Below, piece by piece: positions 28,259 through 37,514 of a DNA stretch of 64,000 bases. Numbering within the stretch: the first letter of the stretch is position 1; every line of letters starts with the position of its first letter. The notes under the pieces are model-generated. The model searched no databases and was not told where the DNA came from. It worked only from the letters and a program-made list of their open reading frames with translations. Position numbers and translations under genes: made by a program. Source of the stretch: Pseudomonas inefficax (GTDB lineage Bacteria > Pseudomonadota > Gammaproteobacteria > Pseudomonadales > Pseudomonadaceae); assembly GCF_900277125.1 (NCBI RefSeq), contig NZ_OPYN01000074.1:47645-111644 (forward strand), in the 5' to 3' direction.

Positions 28259-29185
28259 ATGAACACGCTGGTAGTGATTGGGGGAAGCGGCTTCGTTGGC
28301 CGGCATTTCCTGGATGTATGTAACACGCTGGATGACACCGAGGTTATCTATGCGATCCACCGTACCGAGCCCGACTGGTTGACCAACGCCACGGTGCAGG
28401 TTGCACGCTTTGACGTGAATGACCCCACGAGCCTTGCAGCCATACTTGTACCTGGCTGCGCTGTGATCAATCTCTTGCGGCCCGATGGCAGTGGCTGGTT
28501 CGAACCGGCGATCGCCAATGTGCTCGCTGCATGCGATCAAGCGCGCATCAAGCGTTATGTGCACGTATCGAGTATCGATGTGTTCGGTGCCGCGCCGGAC
28601 GCGGTGGTCGATGCCTCCACGCGGCTCGAACCAAGAACGCCATACGAGCGTGAGCACGCCGGTGCTGAAGCGCTGGCACGCGCGGTACCGGCTACCCGTT
28701 TCGAAGTGGTGGTGCTGCGCCTGGGAGCGGTGTTTGGTGATGGCGGGCTGAACATCGTGTCGTTCGTACGCGAAGTGTCCAGCGCGCCTGCTTGGAAGCT
28801 GGCATTACGCCGTATGCTTTACGGGCCTCGCCGCATGCACCTGGTCAGTGTTGAAAAGGTGGCGCAAACCTTGGCATTCGTTGCCCGGGTGCCACAGGTG
28901 CGCCAAGGGGAGGTCGTCCTCGTAACGGATGACGCGGCTCCGGAAAACAACTTTGGTTATTTGCAGGACGCCCTGATGCAGGCGTTTGGCCGGCCCTCGA
29001 TCAGCTACTTGCCACACCTGCCGCAAGGTTTGCTCGGCTTACTGTTACGTATGCGCCGCATCAGCAATGCCAACCCGATGCGCCGCTTCAGTGAACGGCG
29101 GCTTGCTGAGTGGCAGCAGCCAACCACGGCCGACTTCAAACAGCAATTGCAGCGCTACATCGTACTGCTGAGGGCGTCGGCATGA
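28259..29185 (+). CDS. NAD-dependent epimerase/dehydratase-like protein, altered active site
   Basis: 308 residues. Extended SDR: VVIGGSGFVGRHF for cofactor, VHVSSIDVFGA for the Ser region and PYEREHAGAE where YxxxK is expected. The catalytic Lys is His here (codon CAC), so oxidoreductase activity may be changed or lost. No relative with a known product is recognised. A 215-base gap with a decayed REP-like stretch precedes it, so it may be separately expressed. Its stop overlaps the next glycosyltransferase start (ATGA), tying it to polymer synthesis. Confidence 0.8.
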   Translation: MNTLVVIGGSGFVGRHFLDVCNTLDDTEVIYAIHRTEPDWLTNATVQVARFDVNDPTSLAAILVPGCAVINLLRPDGSGWFEPAIANVLAACDQARIKRYVHVSSIDVFGAAPDAVVDASTRLEPRTPYEREHAGAEALARAVPATRFEVVVLRLGAVFGDGGLNIVSFVREVSSAPAWKLALRRMLYGPRRMHLVSVEKVAQTLAFVARVPQVRQGEVVLVTDDAAPENNFGYLQDALMQAFGRPSISYLPHLPQGLLGLLLRMRRISNANPMRRFSERRLAEWQQPTTADFKQQLQRYIVLLRASA

Positions 29186-30312
29186 GGGTGTTACTGGTGA
29201 ATATTTCACTGGATGCCAAGCTCGGCGGTGGTACAGCGGAGCGCACTCGGCATCTGGCGCTGCACCTGGCCAAGGCCGGTAGCACATGCGAAGTCGTGGC
29301 CATGACCGGTAACTCGTGGCAGCAGGATTTTGACGAGCAGGGAGTGAAAAGCTATATCACCGGCCGCATCGGCCATCGCTTTCCGATCCCTTTGCTCAAC
29401 CCCTTCCGGGCTTGGCGCGCGGTGCGCAACGCCGATGTACTGCACATCATGGGCTACTGGAATCTGTTGAGCGTCGCCATGGGCCTGCTGGCGGTGATTG
29501 GCCGGCGCCCCTATATTCTGTGCCCGGCGGGCGAATTTGCCTCAGTTGGTTCGCCACGACCGATCATGAAAGTGTTCCACTTGCTGCTGGGCCGGTGGCT
29601 GATCAAGTGGGCTTCAGGCTTTATCGCCATCACCGACCTGGAGCAGGGGCTGATTGCTCAGGTGGCAGGCATACCGGCGGCTTCTGTTCCGGTTATCGGC
29701 AATGCCGTGGCTGAGCCAGGTCCGACGCGGGGGGCAGGGGCTGTGCCACTGCCGGATGAGCCCTTCATTCTGTTCATGGGCCGGCTTGCCCCGGTCAAAG
29801 GGCCGGACTTCCTCATTCAGGCCTATCTCGACTCGCCCACGGCGCAGCGTTACCCCTTGGTGATGGCTGGTCCGGACTTTGGCATGCAGCAGGAACTTCA
29901 GGCTCAGGTAGATGCCTCGGGCCTGGCCGGGCGCATTCACTTCATCGGTTTTCTTGACGAAGCACAGCGTACCCAGGTGTATCGCCAGGCAATGATGCTG
30001 GTCATTCCTTCGCGTTCGGAGGCCATGTCGCTGGTTGCCCTGGAAGCCGGGGTTGTCGGTTTACCGGTTTTGCTCACCGATACTTGCGGTTTCGACCAGG
30101 TCGAGCAGGTGCAGGGTGGGCTGGTGGTCCCGGCCAGTGCTGCAGGTATCGCTTCAGGCCTTGAGCGTATGCTGGCTGATTCTGCCGAGCTCAAGGCCAA
30201 GGGCGGGCGACTCAAGGCCTACATTATCGAGCACTATACCTGGTCGGCCACGGTGCAGGTGATGTTGCAGCGTTTTACCCGCCTGTTGCGTACGGGTTCG
30301 ATGGTCGAGTGA
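29182..30312 (+). CDS. Glycosyltransferase family 4
   Basis: 376 residues from ATG 29182 overlapping the previous stop; an upstream in-frame start only reads through that gene. GT-B fold: MRVLLVNISLDAKLGGGTAERT (Gly-rich acceptor loop), FMGRLAPVKGPDFLIQAY and PSRSEAMSLVALEAGVVGLPVL, the family-4 E-x7-E-type nucleotide-sugar site. The sugar transferred is unknown. It is the second transferase of the plus-strand module. Confidence 0.9.
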   Translation: MRVLLVNISLDAKLGGGTAERTRHLALHLAKAGSTCEVVAMTGNSWQQDFDEQGVKSYITGRIGHRFPIPLLNPFRAWRAVRNADVLHIMGYWNLLSVAMGLLAVIGRRPYILCPAGEFASVGSPRPIMKVFHLLLGRWLIKWASGFIAITDLEQGLIAQVAGIPAASVPVIGNAVAEPGPTRGAGAVPLPDEPFILFMGRLAPVKGPDFLIQAYLDSPTAQRYPLVMAGPDFGMQQELQAQVDASGLAGRIHFIGFLDEAQRTQVYRQAMMLVIPSRSEAMSLVALEAGVVGLPVLLTDTCGFDQVEQVQGGLVVPASAAGIASGLERMLADSAELKAKGGRLKAYIIEHYTWSATVQVMLQRFTRLLRTGSMVE

Positions 30313-30422
30313 GCGTGCCTGTCGGCTTCGCCGGGGGGCATCGCAGTTGTGCTGGCTCCCCGGCGATGCAGGATGACGAGGCGCAGCTGTTCTTTCAATG
30401 ATTCTTGGCGGTCAGGTTTGAA

Positions 30423-31580
30423 ATGTCGGTGCTTGAGCGTTGTTATAAAGGCGTTACCCAGGCGCATGTGCTGTTTGCATTGTTTTTCTTGGCGATATTT
30501 TATGGAAATATCTATGCAAGGGTGACGCTACCGCTCGCGATATATATCTTGCCGATGCTGGCGTTACGCTTGAAGATCAGAACGATCAAGTGGCAGGCGG
30601 TGATGCCCGCGCTGGCTTGCCTGCCGGTAGTGTTTCAGTTTTTCGGTGCGTACCCACCGATCAAGAATGATATCTCCGTCTACTTTTGCTTCTTTTACTC
30701 TGCTGTATCCATCCTGGTGCTGAGCAGATGCAGGGTCGAAGAGTTGCTGGTTCAGAACTGCATCCTCTTCGGCTGTATATTGATTGCGTTCATCATGCTG
30801 GCGAATGCGGCGCTTGGTTATCGGGAACAGCTCGATTTCTACACCTTCAAGAATCTGGTTGCGACGCCTCTGGGAAGCTCCAACTACCTGGCCGTCTTTT
30901 TGCTGGTCGGTACTTTGGTGGCTTTGTATGCCAGGCAGTACCTGTGTGCCATTGCCCTGGTTGGAGCATTCATGTTCACGTTTTCCCGTACCGGGTATGT
31001 GATGTTGATGCTCGCTGTCACCATCTGGTTACTCGACACCAGAACCACCCTGCTTACCCGGTACCCCCGTTTTTTCGCCTTTTCGTTCATTACCTGCAGC
31101 CTGATAGTGTTCCTGACCGCTTTCTTCCTGAAAGACGGGTTGCCGGAGTCCTTGTCCATCCGCGCAGGCCTTTGGCATGCGGCGGTGTATCACATTGCCG
31201 ACCATCCGCTGATCGGTACGCCACGCTCCGAATATTTCTACATATTCAATGGTTTGGCATGGGACCCGCACAATTCGATCTTGAATATGCTCCTGTTGCT
31301 GGGGGTGGGCGGTACTGCCGTCTACCTGTTTTATCTTTACTGCGTCATGCGGCTGTTTTCGCAACTGGCAAGCCGCTCGACGTTTTGGCGCTCGGTGTTC
31401 ATAGCCTCAGCCGTTACACTGCTTTGGAGCCTCTTTGAGGTAGTTTTACTGACACCGGCTTATGATACTTTGCTGGCATCGCTGTTTGCGCTGGCTATCG
31501 CCAGAAGCTCAGGTGCCGAATTGGCCGCGTCGCCAGCTGTGTCTGAAAGTACCAGTGCCGGCCTGACCGTGGCGAGATAG
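30423..31580 (+). CDS. Polytopic O-antigen polymerase/ligase-like protein (Wzy_C family)
   Basis: 385 residues from ATG 30423; an in-frame TTG at 30405 is possible. About ten hydrophobic helices. The segment FSRTGYVMLMLAVTIWLL and the large loop ending WDPHNSILNMLLLLGVGG are typical of Wzy_C-domain proteins, which include O-antigen polymerases and the WaaL ligase. Polymerase and ligase cannot be told apart from sequence alone. It ends 2 bases from the stop of a convergent gene that is also polymerase-like. Confidence 0.75.
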   Translation: MSVLERCYKGVTQAHVLFALFFLAIFYGNIYARVTLPLAIYILPMLALRLKIRTIKWQAVMPALACLPVVFQFFGAYPPIKNDISVYFCFFYSAVSILVLSRCRVEELLVQNCILFGCILIAFIMLANAALGYREQLDFYTFKNLVATPLGSSNYLAVFLLVGTLVALYARQYLCAIALVGAFMFTFSRTGYVMLMLAVTIWLLDTRTTLLTRYPRFFAFSFITCSLIVFLTAFFLKDGLPESLSIRAGLWHAAVYHIADHPLIGTPRSEYFYIFNGLAWDPHNSILNMLLLLGVGGTAVYLFYLYCVMRLFSQLASRSTFWRSVFIASAVTLLWSLFEVVLLTPAYDTLLASLFALAIARSSGAELAASPAVSESTSAGLTVAR

Positions 31581-31582
31581 GT

Positions 31583-32977
31583 TCAGCTTGCCGGTTGCAC
31601 CTCGCTAGCCGATTTGCGGCGTCCTGCCAGGGTTGAGCTGCAAATGAACATGGTAAATGCATAGGGCATCCAAACGATCGGGCGCTGGTAGATGCTTAAC
31701 GCAAACAGACCGAAGAACAGCAGCACCCACAAACGGCGCTTGGCATTGTGGGTTATAGCCAGGGTCAGGCTGATCATGGCCAACGCGAACAGCACGGCAC
31801 CGATCAGGCCAAAATCTGTAAGTATGCGTGTCACCACCTGCGAAACCCCGCCATAGACCACGCTGGAATCGGCCCCCATGCCAAACAGCAGAGTACGGGT
31901 GTCTGCATCCAGATACCGGGTGAAGAGTTTGTCCATCTCCGGTAACGAGCGATTGTTGATGTACTCGGTCTGGCGTAATTGTTGGTCAGGTTCTGGCGGT
32001 TGCACTGCAATTGGTGCAGCAGACACTGGGGCGTCAGAGCTGGCCGATGATGTGGCGTATTCATCCAGCGGGATGACCAGTGCTTGTCGGGTCGAAGTGC
32101 TCGGGTCCAGGGCGTTTGTCCGTGCTGGCGTGGGTGCCGTTGGTTGCCGGTCCGGGCCGTCAGGCTTGATGATGCCCAGTACCAGCAGGCCGAACAGCCC
32201 GAGGATGGCCAGTGGAAGCAGGGTCAGCGGTGAGCGCGCCTGCATCAGACGGAACAGGAAGCCGATGGTAGCCATGACTATGAATGCCAAGGAAAACGAC
32301 AGCACACCACCAACAAAGATGATGAGAAAGGGGAAAGGTTTGAGCCTGAAGCGGTTACCCGCCAGGAGGAATGCCGAAACTGTACCGACCATGCCGGGCT
32401 CGTCGTACATGGCGCACAGCCGGTAGAGTTCGCCACCCCAAGGTAGCGACACGTGGTTGCCGGATAGCAGAAGCGCCCCCGGTGCGTGCAAGTAGACCCC
32501 CCCGGCTTCAGCCATCACAGGGTTGAGCAGAGGCAGGTGGTCCATATGCACTGTCAGGCCGGCAATCTTGCACAGGGACACGACGATACCCGGGATCAGG
32601 CTGACCGCGAAGAACCAGGCGAACCATTGCAGTACCTTGCCGCGGCGCTGGTCTGAGAACACCGCAAGGGCAAAGATGGTTGGCAGCACGAAATACCAGC
32701 GCGTAGTACTGCCGTCGAGCTTGGGCAACATGCTGATGTAGAGTACGAAAAGGCAGATCAGGATGAACCCTGGCACCTCGCGCCGCCGCGGGCGGTCGCC
32801 GAGCAGGAAGGCGCCGATTGCCAGACAACCCGAAAGCATCCCGGCAATTGCCATGTGACGCAGCGAATTCCAGAGAAAATACGGGTTCAGTGTTACCCAG
32901 GCGCATAGCGCAAATAGCGGCGCCAGCATGGCGTCAATGGGTGCGCTCGAGCTGTAAGTCCTGATAGCCACAGTCAT
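31583..32977 (-). CDS. Polytopic polymerase-like membrane protein with Pro/Ser/Thr-rich loop
   Basis: 464 residues, about twelve hydrophobic helices. The MYDEPGMVGTVSAFLLAGN segment is common in exopolysaccharide and O-antigen polymerases. Between two helices lies an approximately 80-residue low-complexity loop rich in Pro, Ala, Ser and Thr (bases about 31930-32160), probably extracytoplasmic. It is the last gene of a minus-strand block beginning with the flippase; Wzy-type polymerisation is the likeliest role. Stop codons of this gene and the plus-strand neighbour are 2 bases apart with no terminator between. Confidence 0.7.
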   Translation of the reverse strand: MTVAIRTYSSSAPIDAMLAPLFALCAWVTLNPYFLWNSLRHMAIAGMLSGCLAIGAFLLGDRPRRREVPGFILICLFVLYISMLPKLDGSTTRWYFVLPTIFALAVFSDQRRGKVLQWFAWFFAVSLIPGIVVSLCKIAGLTVHMDHLPLLNPVMAEAGGVYLHAPGALLLSGNHVSLPWGGELYRLCAMYDEPGMVGTVSAFLLAGNRFRLKPFPFLIIFVGGVLSFSLAFIVMATIGFLFRLMQARSPLTLLPLAILGLFGLLVLGIIKPDGPDRQPTAPTPARTNALDPSTSTRQALVIPLDEYATSSASSDAPVSAAPIAVQPPEPDQQLRQTEYINNRSLPEMDKLFTRYLDADTRTLLFGMGADSSVVYGGVSQVVTRILTDFGLIGAVLFALAMISLTLAITHNAKRRLWVLLFFGLFALSIYQRPIVWMPYAFTMFICSSTLAGRRKSASEVQPAS

Positions 32978-33064
32978 AGTGAGGGGATCTGCCTGATCAC
33001 ACCTGAGCCAGGCCGATCAACAGGCAGTATCGGCATGTGCTCGGCTTAGGGTTGGGAGGATTGA

Positions 33065-33113
33065 CCTCGCTTTGACAAGTAGCGAGGCGCAGCGGTGCGA
33101 TTATCTTTCGCAC
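33065..33113. repeat. Two tandem hairpins between membrane-protein genes
   Basis: CCTCGCT (33065-33071) pairs with AGCGAGG (33081-33087), and GTGCGA (33095-33100) pairs with TCGCAC (33108-33113). Both stems are perfect. They lie in the 190-base gap of the minus-strand block and could reduce read-through between the two genes; there is no T-tract. Confidence 0.5.
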
Positions 33114-33167
33114 GTTCGTCGGATACCTCCGGCGATCCCCCTCTGTCCCTGAAGCCGAAACGATGAA

Positions 33168-34802
33168 CTAAAGCGCTGGTGTGAGTGAAACCGGCCCCGT
33201 TCTTGGAGCGCTTACAATGATGCGCGCCAGATACAATCCCGCGATGAACCCAAGTAGTTCGATGAGGAAGAACATCTGTACGCGTGGGAAGTTGGTCTGT
33301 ACCACCAGATAGGCCAAGGCCACACCAATGGTCGCGCGGGTGAATACATTACCCACGAGTTGGCTGGCCAGCCGTTCGGCAAGGATGCCCGCGGCAAACA
33401 GCAGGGTCAGGCCGGCGGCCAGCACTGCCAGGTTGCCGCTGTAGAGCAGAATGGCCAGGGGGCCGGGGATGGTCATGAACGTGAAGTTTTCGAAAGCCTG
33501 GTACTGTGCATTCGACATACGCTGGTAGATGGCCTGAGTGCCGGCTTCCGGGCGCTCGGCCAGGCTGCGCAGAAATAGAGGCCAGCCGGTGTTTTCGTGG
33601 CTTACCACCGCCAGTATGCCTTCCAGGCCAACCCAGCGGTCCACCACCAGTTTGCTCAGTTCCATCAGCATACCTTTCCAGCGGGCACGCTTGACCTCGG
33701 CGGTTTCCTCGAGAGGAGCCACGGTTACTGGAACAGGTTTTGCGTAGACAGGCGCCGCCGATACCGGGTTCGCGATCAGCCGCAGTTGAGGCAGTGCTGG
33801 TGCCAGTGCGCCAGCAACCGCCTGCGCTGAATCGGCCGGTGCTATGAGCAGGCTGGTAGATGGACGCGCAGGCGCCAGTTTGACGTCGCTCACCGCCTGC
33901 TCGCCGATAGCCATGGAGGCCACGACTGGCCGGGCTTGGGCGAACGACTGCAGTCGGTCGGCTGACACCAAAAGCAGTGATGCCACGAACAACACCGCCG
34001 TCACCAGCAGAATCCTGACCCATTGGACGAAGCGCAACGCAGTGACCAGATCGCGGCCATGCACCAGGTAAACCGCGAACGGCGCGGCCACATGCAGGAT
34101 CATCTGCGCCCGACTGCCCATGGATACCGCGGTAACCGCGCCTTCCAGAATGAGAATGTAGAACAGCGTCTCGAGCTTCATCTGGCGCGCCTGTACCAGC
34201 CAGTAACCCAGGGTGGCAAGCAGGATCAGGTTGCCCCAGGCGATCATGAACGAGACCAGTACGTAGACGTAGCTGTGGAGCTTCAGCGCAGGCTCGGTGC
34301 CCACCTTGAGAATGGCGAACTTGAAATTCGCGGCCAGTAACAGGGCCGTGAGCAGTATGGCCAGCCACATGGACGGTTTGAGCAGCCCGCGCGGCCGTTC
34401 GATAGGGATGACTGGTGGCGGCTGTAGGCGCGAAGCAACGGCTTGGCAGGCCAGTAGTGTGGCAAATGCGATGTTCAGGGCCAGCATTGCCGAATCCCAT
34501 GCCTTCGACGAATTATCGAAGGCACCGATTGGTTCGATGAACTGGGTGCCGAGAATGAAATGCAGCACCAGCTTCGCCCAGCAGCCGAGAATCAGGAATG
34601 CCAACAGGAAGAACGAGAAGAAGCTGGTGCGGTTGGACAGCAAGCTGCGTACCAGCAAGCCGGCCAGAAAACCGTTAAGCAGCAGCGGCGCCAGGGACGC
34701 CGGATAGTCCACTGCTGCGGCCAGGGTGGCCACGGCAACCAGCAGTAGCGCACTGACATGCAAGTAGCGGTTACCCAGCAAGTGGGCTTGAACACTCTTC
34801 AT
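33168..34802 (-). CDS. Polytopic Wzy-like repeat-unit polymerase candidate
   Basis: 544 residues from the ATG complementary to 34800-34802, with TGGAGCG upstream; the frame continues upstream but as a shadow of the neighbouring gene. About twelve hydrophobic helices. AVSMGSRAQMILHVAAPFAVYL is the Ser-Arg region seen in oligosaccharide repeat-unit polymerases. A long loop of about 140 residues rich in Ala, Pro and Val (bases about 33680-33960) divides the helices, as in the gene at 31583-32977, though the two proteins are not obviously copies. Function is inferred from topology and context. Confidence 0.7.
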   Translation of the reverse strand: MKSVQAHLLGNRYLHVSALLLVAVATLAAAVDYPASLAPLLLNGFLAGLLVRSLLSNRTSFFSFFLLAFLILGCWAKLVLHFILGTQFIEPIGAFDNSSKAWDSAMLALNIAFATLLACQAVASRLQPPPVIPIERPRGLLKPSMWLAILLTALLLAANFKFAILKVGTEPALKLHSYVYVLVSFMIAWGNLILLATLGYWLVQARQMKLETLFYILILEGAVTAVSMGSRAQMILHVAAPFAVYLVHGRDLVTALRFVQWVRILLVTAVLFVASLLLVSADRLQSFAQARPVVASMAIGEQAVSDVKLAPARPSTSLLIAPADSAQAVAGALAPALPQLRLIANPVSAAPVYAKPVPVTVAPLEETAEVKRARWKGMLMELSKLVVDRWVGLEGILAVVSHENTGWPLFLRSLAERPEAGTQAIYQRMSNAQYQAFENFTFMTIPGPLAILLYSGNLAVLAAGLTLLFAAGILAERLASQLVGNVFTRATIGVALAYLVVQTNFPRVQMFFLIELLGFIAGLYLARIIVSAPRTGPVSLTPAL

Positions 34803-34924
34803 CCGCGCGCTCCAGGAGGGGGGGAGAATGGTTTTGCTGCTCTCGATACCTGCGGGACCGCTGAACCTACAGGCGCTGCACAAGATTAACGGATTTGGGG
34901 GCAACCATCGATTGCCCCGGAAAC

Positions 34925-35830
34925 TCAGGCTTTGGACTTGGGCCTGAAAATGGTCAGCACGTAACTTACCATCTTGCGGGAAAGAATCGACGGCGGGTCC
35001 AGCAGCGCGGCCTTGCCCATGCGTATCACGAACATTGCATAGCGCCCGGAGAAACCGTGCATGAAGCCCGAAAGCATATGGGCATTGGCAACCGCCTTGC
35101 GCTTCCAGCCAAGGATGGAAGGCGACAGGCCGCTGGTCTGGTAAAGGCTGTTGATTACCTTCAGCGGCTCGTCGGAACGTTCGGCGTTGCATGGGTTGTA
35201 AGTGGTCGAGCCAGAGTGTATGCGGAAGTCTGCCAGTGGCTCGGCCACCCGAGTAAATGGCCCGTATTGGCAAAGGCGCAGGAAGAAGTCCATGTCCGGG
35301 ATATTGCGCAGCCCGGTGTTCCAGCCACCAACCTTGTCCCACACCGAACGCCGGAATAGCGCCCCGGGGCCTGGCAGGCACTGGAAGTTTGCGATCAGCA
35401 GGCGCTCTTCGTAGTCGGGTGTCTGCACAGTGCGCACGTGCTTGGAGTCTTCATCGATGACGCAGAAGTCCGGGTAGGCCAGCACGGCCTCAGGCTCCTT
35501 GGCCATGGTTGCGACGATGGCCTCAACGGCGCGCGGGTGCAGGCGGTCGTCGGCGCTCAGGTAACCTAGCAGCTCGCCACTACTTTGCTGCCAGCCAAAA
35601 TTCATCGCCGCACTCTGTCCGGCGTTGACTTGGCGGTAACGAATGAAATTGCCCGGGTGTTGCTCCAGCAGTGCCGCGGTGTCGTCGGTGGAGCCATCGT
35701 CGACGACGATCAGCTCTACGTTCGGGTAGGTTTGCTGTAGCACACTGTCGATCGCATCCAGAACATAGCGCCCGGTATTATAGGTAGGGATGATGATCGA
35801 CACCTTGGGCATTATGTTGCTAGCGTCCAT
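34925..35830 (-). CDS. Glycosyltransferase family 2
   Basis: 301 residues from the ATG at 35828-35830, which lies inside the end of the flippase gene (11-base overlap). GT-A fold: KVSIIIPTYNTGRYVLDAID at the N-terminus, VVDDGSTDDT for the nucleotide and the DXD-type YLSADDRLHP. Later, the acceptor-side FRRSVWDKVGGWN and DMDFFLRLCQYG are also present. Inverting transfer of an unknown sugar to a lipid-linked repeat unit is likely. Confidence 0.93.
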   Translation of the reverse strand: MDASNIMPKVSIIIPTYNTGRYVLDAIDSVLQQTYPNVELIVVDDGSTDDTAALLEQHPGNFIRYRQVNAGQSAAMNFGWQQSSGELLGYLSADDRLHPRAVEAIVATMAKEPEAVLAYPDFCVIDEDSKHVRTVQTPDYEERLLIANFQCLPGPGALFRRSVWDKVGGWNTGLRNIPDMDFFLRLCQYGPFTRVAEPLADFRIHSGSTTYNPCNAERSDEPLKVINSLYQTSGLSPSILGWKRKAVANAHMLSGFMHGFSGRYAMFVIRMGKAALLDPPSILSRKMVSYVLTIFRPKSKA

Positions 35831-37193
35831 GAGATACCTTTCGACGGTAATAGAGGCGCATGAACCTGCGCAATGAAGAGTAATCGGCGGTAGTGCTGAG
35901 GTTGAATATGCGTTTGACGCAATAGATCTGTGCCAGCGATTGGCAGACCCCACCGAGGCTGTATACCACGGCCAAACCGATGATTCCATACAGCCACATG
36001 GCCAGTAGTCCGGCCGCAATCATGCATAGGCCGCTGATCACGGAAATACGCATGGCCACGTGCTGTTTCTGCAACATCATCAGCACAAACCCGGCAGTAC
36101 CGGCGTAAGTTTGCGCCAGTTGCGAAACGCCGAGGATGGCAAAAATATAGTATGCATTGGCGTATTCGCTGGACCAGACATGGGCCAGCAGGAACTGGCC
36201 GCACAGAATGAACAGTAGGTAGCCCGCCAGGCCGAGCACCGTCGCTGCACCAGCGCCCACCCCCAGCACGCGCTGCAGGTAGCGCCTTTTGCCCCGAACC
36301 CAGATGCGCCCGATGGAGGGTGCCACCACCGTGTTGATCACTGCCAACGGTATCAGTACTAAGGCTGCCAGGCGTGAAGCCAGGCCATAGATGGCCAGCC
36401 CGGCCGCATCACCGAACCAGGCGATGATCCACAAGTCGGCCTGCGACATGATGAACAGCACCACGGTAGTGGTGAGGTTGGGGCGGGTTTCACGCAGCAG
36501 GGTGGTATAGCCGATGTTGCTGGCTGGCTTGTCCTGCTGCTGCGCCCGATACCATCGCCGCAGACTCCAGGCGCCCAGCAGCGTGGTGCAGCCGGCCCCC
36601 ACCGCACCGGCCAGGATCAACGTGCTCAGCTCTATGTGCAATTCGCCGCGCCAGGCCAGGATCACCGTTGCTGCGCTGGCCAGGCTGGCCCCGGTGGTCA
36701 GGAAGCTGGCTTGCACGAAGTGGCCTAGCGCCCGGTGCTGTTCGGACAGGATAGTGCTCATCGCTGCCAGGATCATGCTCAGCGACACCAGCGGGGCAAT
36801 ACCGTGCAGCAGGCGCAGCAGGTCGTCGCCTTCGTAACGCGACAACACCTGCATGAAAACGTTGAACCCGATGGCCAGGGCAATGGTCGAAAGCACCGCC
36901 AGCAGCAAGGTGCGGCGTAATACCTGTTTGACCTGACCACCGTCGCGGTGCCCCTGTGCTGTGGAAATACAGGCCGGTGCGGTGATGCTTAGCCCCAACT
37001 GACCCAAGGTAGCGAGTGCGGCAATCAGCGATTGCGCCAGAAAGAACAGCCCCACCGAAGTTTGCGGCATGGTCAGAGGAATGATGATGCCCGTCAGGGC
37101 GCCGGTACCCAGCAGCAGGAAGCGGCCAAATATGGCGGCAATACTTGCGGCTATGGGGGAGGATAGCGCGTTGGTGACTTTCCCTGTGGACAT
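35820..37193 (-). CDS. Wzx-type polysaccharide flippase (MOP superfamily)
   Basis: 457 residues with about twelve to fourteen hydrophobic helices, e.g. FGRFLLLGTGALTGIIIPLT near the N-terminus and QADLWIIAWFGDAAGLAIYG in the middle. The overall pattern matches MOP-superfamily oligosaccharide flippases, which move undecaprenyl-linked repeat units across the inner membrane. It heads a minus-strand block with a GT2 and two polymerase-like proteins, forming a Wzx/Wzy-type set. The ribosome site before ATG 37193 is weak. Its promoter should be in the divergent gap to its right. Confidence 0.85.
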   Translation of the reverse strand: MSTGKVTNALSSPIAASIAAIFGRFLLLGTGALTGIIIPLTMPQTSVGLFFLAQSLIAALATLGQLGLSITAPACISTAQGHRDGGQVKQVLRRTLLLAVLSTIALAIGFNVFMQVLSRYEGDDLLRLLHGIAPLVSLSMILAAMSTILSEQHRALGHFVQASFLTTGASLASAATVILAWRGELHIELSTLILAGAVGAGCTTLLGAWSLRRWYRAQQQDKPASNIGYTTLLRETRPNLTTTVVLFIMSQADLWIIAWFGDAAGLAIYGLASRLAALVLIPLAVINTVVAPSIGRIWVRGKRRYLQRVLGVGAGAATVLGLAGYLLFILCGQFLLAHVWSSEYANAYYIFAILGVSQLAQTYAGTAGFVLMMLQKQHVAMRISVISGLCMIAAGLLAMWLYGIIGLAVVYSLGGVCQSLAQIYCVKRIFNLSTTADYSSLRRFMRLYYRRKVSHGR

Positions 37194-37514
37194 GGATTCT
37201 TATAGGTACCAGGAACGGAGGAGGGATTCTGTTTTGTTTTGCATAGGCTGTCTATGCTCTGTATGCAAAGGCACCGAGGCATTTTGATATCGCTCATGGA
37301 TATGAGCTGGTATACCGACAGCCGATTTGTAGTTTTGGTTCGGATTCATTAGGGTCGTGTATACGCTGTTCAGCCTTGCGCAAATTAGCTGATGCCTGGG
37401 TGTACTAGACCAAGGTTTTGTCAGAAATTTCTGCACGTTACGTGCGATCCTTCAATTGTCATGCGTTCTGTCCGATAGTAATAACCACTAAACCCAAAAA
37501 GTGATCAGGTGCGA
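37194..37514. other. Divergent intergenic region, flippase / wbpL operon
   Basis: A 321-base gap between divergent genes that should carry both promoters. It contains the perfect hairpin GCATAG-GCTGT-CTATGC at 37241-37257 and is AT-rich near 37270-37440. No -35/-10 pair is convincing. No gene is supported. Confidence 0.5.
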
